Shown here piece by piece: positions 7,287-11,972 of a stretch of DNA of 11,972 nucleotides. The position numbers and the translations under genes are program-made. The notes under the pieces are model-generated. The model ran no database searches and was not told where the DNA came from. It saw only the letters and a program-made list of their open reading frames with translations. Origin of the DNA: Desulfobacteraceae bacterium (lineage in GTDB: Bacteria; Desulfobacterota; Desulfobacteria; Desulfobacterales; Desulfosalsimonadaceae); assembly GCA_021162325.1 (NCBI GenBank), contig JAGGYV010000339.1:1-11972 (forward strand), given 5' to 3'. Numbering within the stretch: the stretch's first letter is position 1; the number at the start of each line of letters is the position of its first letter.

Positions 7287-8369
7287 TTAAGCCTCAGTAA
7301 AATCATCCGGAGTACTTTTTAGTAATGGCCTGAATCTCTGTTTGTCGTTTGACTTGTTGTAACTGTCTTCAGCACTGATCCACCCCCGGTTATACAGATC
7401 CATTATCGCATCATCCAAAAGGATCATACCATATTTTTTACCGGTCTGCATTGAAGACGACAACTGATGTGTTTTTGATTCCCGAATCAAATTTCTTACC
7501 GCCGGGGTAGCAATCAGTATTTCAAGGGCAGGGCATCTCCCTTTACGGTCAATCCGTTTAAATAAGACCTGTGCGACAATCGCCCGAATACTGTCCGCCA
7601 GGCCGGAACGGACTTGTGCCTGCTGTTCTGCCGGAAACACTTCGACCATGCGGTCGACGGTTTTCATGGCACTTGACGTATGCAGTGTGGCAAACACCAG
7701 ATGACCGGTGGAAGCCGCTTCAATGGCAAGAGACATGGTTTCCAGGTCCCTCATTTCACCGACCAGAATAATGTCCGGATCTTCACGAAGCGCGCCTCTG
7801 AGCGCTGCACTGAAATCCTTTGTATGTACGCCGATTTCCCGCTGATTGACAATACAGCCCTGGCTTTCATGCACAAACTCGATGGGATCTTCAACCGTGA
7901 TAATATGATCCTTGCGGAGACGATTGGCTTCATCAATAATTGCCGCAAGGGTTGTCGATTTACCACTGCCGGTTGGCCCTGTAATAATTACCAGTCCCCT
8001 CGGCAGGGTTGCCAGTTTCGCAATTACCGGTGGAAGCCCCAGTTGTTCACACCCCATGATATTATTGGGAATCTGACGAAAAACCGCGCCCACGCCATTT
8101 CGCTGCATAAAAAGATTGGCTCGGTACCGGGCAAGTCCCGGAATTTCATAACCAAAATCAATGTCCCCGGTTTCTTCAAACACCTTAATTTTATCTTCCG
8201 GCGTGATTTCATAAACCATGCTCCGAAGTCCATCGTTGTCAAGGGGTTTATACTTGATTCGTTCGATCTCGCCCCGAATCCGCAAGGCCGGCTGCTGCCC
8301 GGCCACCAGATGAAGATCTGAGGCCCCTTGATCATTCATCAATTTAAAAAACGCATCAATTTTAGCCAT
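7287..8369 (-). CDS. pilT: type IV pilus retraction ATPase PilT
   Basis: PilT powers pilus retraction, and so twitching motility, DNA uptake or surface attachment, by ATP-driven depolymerisation at the cytoplasmic base of the machine. At 360 residues it matches the family length. Visible motifs are an N-terminal SDLHLVAG segment, Walker A GPTGSGKS (131-138), the Asp box (VEDPIEFVHE), Walker B IILVGEMRDLET, the His box STGHLVFATLHT, and a C-terminal AIVAQVLFKR region leading to a typical PilT tail. An AGGAG Shine-Dalgarno is spaced 6 bases from the ATG. It is the first gene of the - strand pil block; no other pilus structural or assembly genes are in the window. Two intact paralogues in tandem parallel the pilT-pilU pairs of gammaproteobacteria. 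A sigma-54-like element about 100 bases upstream could control it. Confidence 0.93.
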   Translation of the reverse strand: MAKIDAFFKLMNDQGASDLHLVAGQQPALRIRGEIERIKYKPLDNDGLRSMVYEITPEDKIKVFEETGDIDFGYEIPGLARYRANLFMQRNGVGAVFRQIPNNIMGCEQLGLPPVIAKLATLPRGLVIITGPTGSGKSTTLAAIIDEANRLRKDHIITVEDPIEFVHESQGCIVNQREIGVHTKDFSAALRGALREDPDIILVGEMRDLETMSLAIEAASTGHLVFATLHTSSAMKTVDRMVEVFPAEQQAQVRSGLADSIRAIVAQVLFKRIDRKGRCPALEILIATPAVRNLIRESKTHQLSSSMQTGKKYGMILLDDAIMDLYNRGWISAEDSYNKSNDKQRFRPLLKSTPDDFTEA

Positions 8370-8471
8370 GAGGGACTCCTGTTATAAAAAAATAACCCTA
8401 TTTAACGATGGACAAAATGACTAACTATAAAACTGCTTGACATCTCTATAATCGGCTTTATGGAGGCTTCG

Positions 8472-8486
8472 GCAAAAAATAGACCA
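8472..8486 (-). promoter_or_regulatory. possible sigma-54 (-24/-12) promoter for the pil block
   Basis: Read on the - strand, TGG (8486-8484) is followed after 8 bases by TTGC (8475-8472). This is the exact spacing of the sigma-54 consensus TGGCAC-N5-TTGCW. The invariant GG and GC dinucleotides are present, but the CAC part of the -24 box and the final W do not match. Transcription would start near 8460, leaving a leader of about 90 bases before pilT. Several pilus genes in other bacteria depend on sigma-54, which makes the site worth noting. A chance match is quite possible. Confidence 0.3.
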
Positions 8487-8494
8487 TAATAGGA

Positions 8495-8794
8495 TCAGGA
8501 CAATATCATCGACAAACGCAATAAACTGTCAACAATAAAAATTTTCAAAAAAACGACCACCAAAAGCACAATGATCGGTGAAAAATCAATCCCGCCAAAT
8601 GCAGAGGGTATCCTGCGCCTGATCTGATATAATAAGGGCTCGGTTACCTGATTGATAAACCGAACGATGGGATTAAACGGATCGGGACGCACCCAGGATA
8701 AAAGAGCCTGGGCAATAACAATCCACATAAATAGGGTCAAACCGATATTGGCGACTTCTGCCAGAGCCCTGATAAAATTACCAAGTATAAACAT
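8495..8794 (-). CDS. YggT family integral membrane protein
   Basis: A 99-residue protein of the YggT family (DUF/Pfam YGGT), a small inner-membrane protein of poorly defined role, linked in other bacteria and plastids to membrane organisation, osmotic tolerance and division-site or thylakoid positioning. Two hydrophobic segments are visible at about residues 11-30 and 70-90. Between them is the family signature loop, which includes SWVRPDPFNPIVRFINQVTE and a Pro-rich stretch. The start ATG gives the standard N-terminus (MFILGNFIRALAEV). Its Shine-Dalgarno is weak (AAAGAAAG). It is divergent from proC; in many genomes yggT lies next to proC on the same strand, so the link is kept but the orientation changed. 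It ends 125 bases before pilT on the same strand, so read-through into pilT is possible. Confidence 0.9.
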   Translation of the reverse strand: MFILGNFIRALAEVANIGLTLFMWIVIAQALLSWVRPDPFNPIVRFINQVTEPLLYQIRRRIPSAFGGIDFSPIIVLLVVVFLKIFIVDSLLRLSMILS

Positions 8795-8856
8795 ATAAGA
8801 ACTTTCTTTACGAGAGGAGGTCTAAAGGCTTCTATCATCATTAAACATCAGTATAT

Positions 8857-8886
8857 TAAATAAATTAAAATTTCGTTAGAAGTCAA
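8857..8886 (-). promoter_or_regulatory. possible sigma-70 promoter for yggT
   Basis: On the - strand, TTGACT (8886-8881) matches the -35 consensus at 5 of 6 positions. With an 18-base spacer it is followed by TATTTA (8862-8857), a weak -10 (3 of 6), in a very AT-rich stretch. The leader to the yggT ATG would be about 55 bases. The call rests mainly on the -35 box. Confidence 0.3.
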
Positions 8887-8912
8887 GGCATTTCCATGAT
8901 ATTGGATAATGA

Positions 8913-8941
8913 TTGACATTGATATGGTAAATCATGATATC
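8913..8941 (+). promoter_or_regulatory. possible sigma-70 promoter for proC
   Basis: A perfect -35 TTGACA (8913-8918) is followed after 17 bases by GATATC (8936-8941), a poor -10 (3 of 6). The heptamer (A/T)TGATAT occurs three times around it (8896-8902, 8919-8925, 8934-8940) at unequal spacing; this could be operator-like or simple AT-rich coincidence. The leader to the proC ATG would be about 45 bases. Confidence 0.3.
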
Positions 8942-8991
8942 ACATTGAAGAATTTTTTCATAATAGTCATTCTGACCAAAAAGGATTTAAA

Positions 8992-9846
8992 ATGTCGGAG
9001 CTTTTTCATAAAATCGGTTTTATCGGTGCGGGCAATATGGGCCAGGCAATGATCGGGGCTTTAATTAAATCGAAAAGTTGCGCCACTTCAGACCTGTTTG
9101 TCTGTGATATAGTGAAAAAACAGACAGATACTTTAAAAAAAACGTATGGAATTACGGTATTGCCAGACAACGGGGCTGTCATTGGCGCATGCGATGTGAT
9201 CATTTTTGCCGTAAAACCCCAATCCGTTGAACAGGTCTTATCAGACCTGAAAGCGTCATCTGTTTTCAAAGAATTATCCGGCAAAAAAATTTTTATTTCC
9301 ATTGCCGCCGGAACGTCCATCCGAAAATTTGAAAGATATATATATGATGCTATCGGAGATGACAAAAAAAGACAAATGCCGATCCTGCGGGTCATGCCCA
9401 ATACCCCGGCCCTTGTTCTTTCAGGGATGTCAGGTCTTTGTGCGAATGCTTTCGCCACAGCCGAAGACGTTCAAATCGCAAAAAAAATCCTATCCGCCAT
9501 GGGAAAAGTCATTGAATGTCAGGAAAGCGATATGGATGCTGTTACTGCTGTTTCCGGATCCGGACCGGCATATTGTTTTTATCTGGCAGAAGCGATGATT
9601 GAAGCGGCCGTAAACCTTGGCCTCTCCCCGGAAAATGCAGCAGAAATGACGATCGCCACCCTGAAGGGGGCGATGATTTTACTCGAGAATCAATCGATTT
9701 CAGCTTCCGAACTCCGAAAGAAGGTAACCTCTCCGGGCGGAACCACTGAAGCGGCAATCACCGTGTTAGACGACAATTCCGTAAAACAAATTATCATTCA
9801 AGCTGTTACCGCTGCAGCTCAACGATCCAAAGAGCTCAGCCGCTAG
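8992..9846 (+). CDS. proC: pyrroline-5-carboxylate reductase
   Basis: Reduces 1-pyrroline-5-carboxylate to proline with NAD(P)H, the last step of proline synthesis; a soluble decameric enzyme. The Rossmann dinucleotide-binding motif GFIGAGNMG is at residues 9-17, followed by AVKPQ (about 73-77), VMPNTPAL in the middle, the helical-domain signature SGSGPAY (188-194), and the substrate-site segment TSPGGTTEAA from residue 246. At 284 residues it is complete, slightly longer than the roughly 270 typical of the family. An AAGGA ribosome binding site (8981-8985) is spaced 6 bases before the ATG, which supports this start. It is read divergently from yggT, its usual neighbour. No other proline genes are present. 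A possible weak terminator follows it before ccdA. Confidence 0.97.
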   Translation: MSELFHKIGFIGAGNMGQAMIGALIKSKSCATSDLFVCDIVKKQTDTLKKTYGITVLPDNGAVIGACDVIIFAVKPQSVEQVLSDLKASSVFKELSGKKIFISIAAGTSIRKFERYIYDAIGDDKKRQMPILRVMPNTPALVLSGMSGLCANAFATAEDVQIAKKILSAMGKVIECQESDMDAVTAVSGSGPAYCFYLAEAMIEAAVNLGLSPENAAEMTIATLKGAMILLENQSISASELRKKVTSPGGTTEAAITVLDDNSVKQIIIQAVTAAAQRSKELSR

Positions 9847-9848
9847 TC

Positions 9849-9879
9849 CGGATTCCGCATCCGAGCAAAACTTTTTTTT
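9849..9879 (+). terminator. possible weak intrinsic terminator after proC
   Basis: A short stem CGGAT/ATCCG (9849-9853 with 9859-9863, 5-base loop) is followed by eight bases and then a run of eight T (9872-9879). A flanking GCTC/GAGC pair could lengthen the stem. The gap between stem and T run is longer than in strong terminators, so efficiency may be low. Confidence 0.35.
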
Positions 9880-9923
9880 CTGTTTTTATTTGATTTATTA
9901 AAATAAGTTATTATTGTTAGATA

Positions 9924-10640
9924 ATGTTTACTCAAACCGTATCATACTCAGCCGCATTTTTAGCCGGATTGCTCTCCTTTCTTTCCCCCTGCGTACTTCC
10001 GTTAATTCCGGCATATTTTACATTTATTACCGGATTCTCCATGGAGGAATTATTTCATGATAATTCCCCGAACATTCGAAAAAAAGTCTTTTTTTCCACA
10101 CTGTCGTTTGTTTTAGGATTTACTGTTATTTTTGTTATTATGGGCGCAGCGGCTTCCGGTCTGGGCAGCCTGATTGCCCAGTACAAGGAGTACCTCCGAA
10201 TCATCGGCGGCCTGATTATTATTGTACTCGGAATTCATATGACCGGCTGGATCCGGATCAAAAAACTGGACATTGAAAAACGCATCCACATCCAAAAAAA
10301 ACCGATTCACCTGTTGGGAACGTTTGTCGTGGGAATGGCGTTTGGGGTGGGGTGGAGCCCCTGTATCGGACCGCTTCTCGGTTCAATACTCATTATTGCC
10401 GGAAACGAGGAAACCATCCGGCAAGGAATTATTCTTTTAGCTATTTATGCCGCCGGACTTGCACTGCCGTTTATACTGATCTCCATTTTTATCAATTTTC
10501 TGCTGGAATTCCTGAAACGTGCATCACGTGTCATGAAATATATCAATCCCATTGCAGGCATGTTATTAATCGCTGTCGGCATTTTTTTGGTAACTGACAG
10601 TTTTGCATTGTTTAATTCTTTGATACCGTTTTCACATTAA
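9924..10640 (+). CDS. ccdA: CcdA-type cytochrome c biogenesis / thiol-disulfide transmembrane protein
   Basis: An inner-membrane protein of the CcdA/DsbD-beta family that passes electrons from cytoplasmic thioredoxin across the membrane to periplasmic thiol-disulfide partners, used for haem attachment to c-type cytochromes or for other disulfide reduction. About six hydrophobic segments span the 238 residues. The two redox cysteines lie in the classic Pro-flanked motifs: SPCVLP (C23, first helix) and SPCIGP (C147, fourth helix), the internal pseudo-symmetry expected of the family. The start gives a usual short N-terminus, though no Shine-Dalgarno is visible. It is followed after 83 bases by a secreted thioredoxin-fold protein, so the two together may do the job of the beta and gamma domains of DsbD. 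No haem lyase or other ccs/ccm genes are in the window, so its exact client is unknown. Confidence 0.92.
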   Translation: MFTQTVSYSAAFLAGLLSFLSPCVLPLIPAYFTFITGFSMEELFHDNSPNIRKKVFFSTLSFVLGFTVIFVIMGAAASGLGSLIAQYKEYLRIIGGLIIIVLGIHMTGWIRIKKLDIEKRIHIQKKPIHLLGTFVVGMAFGVGWSPCIGPLLGSILIIAGNEETIRQGIILLAIYAAGLALPFILISIFINFLLEFLKRASRVMKYINPIAGMLLIAVGIFLVTDSFALFNSLIPFSH

Positions 10641-10644
10641 ATAT

Positions 10645-10689
10645 TGCCTGAACGAAAACCGCCAATTATTTCAGGTTTTTGTTCAGGCA
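10645..10689. repeat. long inverted repeat (hairpin) between ccdA and the thioredoxin gene
   Basis: The arms 10645-10660 and 10674-10689 pair over 16 positions with only one G-T wobble (left arm TGCCTGAACGAAAACC), around a 13-base loop. The hairpin begins 5 bases after the ccdA stop. No T run follows on the + strand, so it does not look like a standard terminator for ccdA. It could instead protect or process the mRNA, or separate expression of the two genes. Confidence 0.75.
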
Positions 10690-10723
10690 CAAAACAAGTT
10701 AAATCTTAAGGGCTACAAATAAA

Positions 10724-11212
10724 ATGAATATGAAAAAAACTGCTTCATTCCTATTGATTATCTATATATTGATGGCATTCCCTGCTTCCATCTGTTTTGC
10801 GGAAAAAGAAAAGATTCAATGGCAATCTTATGACACCGGCATTAAAATGATTCAAGACCAGAAAAAAAAGGGATTTCTTCATTTTTACTCTGACTGGTGT
10901 AAATATTGTAAAATAATGAATAATCAAACATTTACAGATTCAAAAATCATTGAATATCTGAATAAAAATTTTATTTCCATCCGGGTAAATGCAGAAAAAC
11001 AAAGGAATGTCGCACAAAAATATGGCGTGCGCGGATTACCAAACACCTGGTTTATTTCCGAAGACAGCACGTCTCTTTCGAGCCAGCCCGGATTTATCCA
11101 GCCGGACAGGCTGTTAACCATGTTAAAATTTTTAAATACAGACAGTTTTAAAAATATGAAATTTTCTGAATTTATAGACAAACAGGAACAGAAAAAAACC
11201 ACCATCCAGTAG
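10724..11212 (+). CDS. exported thioredoxin-fold protein
   Basis: A 162-residue protein with an N-terminal signal peptide (KK, then a hydrophobic core to about residue 23, likely cut after FA at residue 26). There is no lipobox around C24, so it should be soluble in the periplasm. The mature part is a thioredoxin fold: the redox motif WCKYC (C59, C62) follows the strand FLHFYSD, and the cis-proline comes in RGLPNTWF (P106). The DWCKYCK context resembles the C-terminal (gamma) domain of DsbD and thioredoxin_7-type proteins more than cytoplasmic thioredoxin. The basic/polar tail beyond residue 140 is extra. It follows ccdA on the same strand and may take electrons from it to reduce periplasmic disulfides. 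An AAGGG lies 12 bases before the ATG; the second ATG six bases on is a possible alternative start and would not change the signal peptide. Confidence 0.85.
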   Translation: MNMKKTASFLLIIYILMAFPASICFAEKEKIQWQSYDTGIKMIQDQKKKGFLHFYSDWCKYCKIMNNQTFTDSKIIEYLNKNFISIRVNAEKQRNVAQKYGVRGLPNTWFISEDSTSLSSQPGFIQPDRLLTMLKFLNTDSFKNMKFSEFIDKQEQKKTTIQ

Positions 11213-11240
11213 AGACAATAATACAAGTACTTGATTTTCA

Positions 11241-11840
11241 ATGCTAAAAGAAATAAATCACCAATTTTTAAAAAGTATTTTACGCACTACAGAAACGCCA
11301 TCTTCTTCAAAGAATAAGAGATATGATTGTACCAGTGTCTTTTTTCTTATCTACAATAAAAACAATTCCCCGTATCTGCTGGCGATATTAAAAGCAGATA
11401 CCCCCGGTTATGCGTGGCGCAATCAGGTTGCCCTTCCGGGCGGTCATATCGATGAGAAAGACTCAAGCCCCCTTAAAGCGGCATACAGAGAACTTGAAGA
11501 AGAAATCGGCATTTTAAAAAATCAGGTAGAATTTATCGGATCATTGGGGCATTTTCAAACGATTCAACGCAAGGATCTCGAAGTCTTCATCGGCGCTTGG
11601 AAAGGTAATTTTAAAAATATCATCTATGATGAAAAAGAGATCTCAAAAGTACTTGAAATACCAATTTCGCCCCTGCTAAAAACACATATTTCAAAAGACT
11701 TTCATGGGCGCATACCGGATATCGCAGAATTAATCTATCCATTTGAGGATGTGCTCATTTGGGGAGTAACTGCTCGAATTTTCCATTATTTTTTTGAATT
11801 ACTTATAGAGAACATCGACAATACGCTTATCAGCACATAA
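11241..11840 (+). CDS. Nudix hydrolase, CoA-diphosphatase (NudL)-like
   Basis: A Nudix-fold hydrolase that uses Mg or Mn to cleave a nucleoside diphosphate linked to another group. The Nudix box reads PGGHIDEKD (66-74), then RELEEEIGI (83-91), with the catalytic glutamates in the REXXEE core present. One extra residue between the Gly and Arg, and the preceding RNQVALPGG, match the CoA pyrophosphatase subgroup (compare GQVAFPGG with D-x-x-D spacing), which splits CoA or its derivatives to phosphopantetheine and 3',5'-ADP. Substrate is inferred from this pattern only. The length of 199 residues is normal. It begins 28 bases after the thioredoxin-fold gene with no clear Shine-Dalgarno, so co-transcription is likely, although a functional link to thiol chemistry is not obvious. 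Confidence 0.82.
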   Translation: MLKEINHQFLKSILRTTETPSSSKNKRYDCTSVFFLIYNKNNSPYLLAILKADTPGYAWRNQVALPGGHIDEKDSSPLKAAYRELEEEIGILKNQVEFIGSLGHFQTIQRKDLEVFIGAWKGNFKNIIYDEKEISKVLEIPISPLLKTHISKDFHGRIPDIAELIYPFEDVLIWGVTARIFHYFFELLIENIDNTLIST

Positions 11841-11867
11841 AAGCCCTTAGGGCTCGGGAATAAATAA

Positions 11868-11972
11868 CTCGACGTTTTGGCTTATTATTTTTCCCGTCTT
11901 CTGTGTTGCTTTGTCGGTCAAATAGCCAGCTATGCTCTCGGCAAAGCGCCTTGAAGACGAAAAAAATTCCAG
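11868..11972. repeat. nested palindromic element, cut by the right edge
   Basis: This non-coding stretch folds as nested arms. CGTCTTC (11895-11901) pairs with GAAGACG (11953-11959), flanked by a T5 tract and an A7 tract that can extend the stem past a two-C bulge. Inside, GCTTTGTCGG (11908-11917) pairs with 11938-11947 (10 pairs, two of them wobbles). In the centre ATAGC (11922-11926) pairs with GCTAT (11929-11933). An outer segment CTCGACGTTTTGGC begins at 11868; its complement, if any, would lie beyond the window. The structure is typical of dispersed intergenic palindromes (REP/MITE-like), but copy number cannot be judged here. Confidence 0.55.

Noticed and set aside
7680..8321. Open frame of about 210 codons on the + strand opposite pilT.
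   Set aside because: It lies wholly antisense to pilT, whose motifs are complete; a similar antisense frame opposite the second ATPase gene (6221-6649) shows this is a composition effect.
8437..8452. Perfect TTGACA (8437-8442) and perfect TATAAT (8447-8452) on the + strand.
   Set aside because: They are only 4 bases apart, far from the 16-18 needed, and no + strand gene follows before yggT, which runs on the other strand.
8812..8820. Strong Shine-Dalgarno-like GAGAGGAGG on the + strand upstream of proC.
   Set aside because: No start codon lies at a suitable distance and the frames after it close quickly, so it does not mark a gene.
10792..10800. Possible lipoprotein cysteine (C24) in the thioredoxin signal peptide.
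   Set aside because: The residues before it (A-S-I) do not fit a lipobox, which needs Gly, Ala or Ser at -1; ordinary signal peptidase cleavage after residue 26 fits better.
11842..11854. Small hairpin AGCCC-TTA-GGGCT just after the Nudix gene as a terminator.
   Set aside because: The stem has 5 pairs and a 3-base loop and is not followed by a T run; termination here is unsupported.

Overview
This window looks like ordinary chromosomal sequence from a Gram-negative bacterium. It is probably a sulfate-reducer-type Desulfobacterota (Deltaproteobacteria, Desulfobacterales-like). Three things point that way: the gene neighbourhoods (tilS-ftsH-folP-coaX; proC beside yggT; tandem PilT-type ATPases with a zinc-ribbon/receiver protein), the protein wording, and the AT-leaning base composition. 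This placement is inferred from family resemblance, not from a search. No rRNA, tRNA, transposase, phage gene or CRISPR array was seen, and no gap between genes exceeds about 200 bases.

Positions 49-5158 (+ strand) form a housekeeping block, probably one operon: tilS (tRNA-Ile lysidine synthetase), ftsH (membrane AAA+ zinc protease, TTG start behind a strong ribosome binding site), folP (dihydropteroate synthase) and coaX (type III pantothenate kinase). It joins decoding fidelity, membrane-protein quality control and two cofactor pathways (folate, CoA).

Positions 5164-8369 (- strand) form a type IV pilus retraction block. In transcription order it holds pilT, a second PilT/PilU-family ATPase, a protein with an N-terminal zinc ribbon and a degenerate receiver domain, and an easily missed 52-residue protein. 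A sigma-54-like -24/-12 element lies just upstream of pilT. The block converges on coaX with only 5 bases between the stop codons.

Positions 8495-9846 hold yggT (- strand) and proC (+ strand), divergent around a 197-base region with weak sigma-70-like elements on both strands.

Positions 9924-11840 (+ strand) hold ccdA (membrane thiol-disulfide electron carrier), a secreted thioredoxin-fold protein, and a Nudix hydrolase of the CoA-diphosphatase type. CcdA and the thioredoxin together resemble a split DsbD. A long imperfect hairpin lies between them.

The right edge (about 11868-11972) carries a nested, multi-arm palindrome cut by the window end, possibly one copy of a dispersed repeat. I saw no clearly new multi-gene system. 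The most interesting unexplained items are the pilus-linked zinc-ribbon/pseudo-receiver protein with its 52-residue neighbour, the ccdA-trx hairpin and the edge palindrome.
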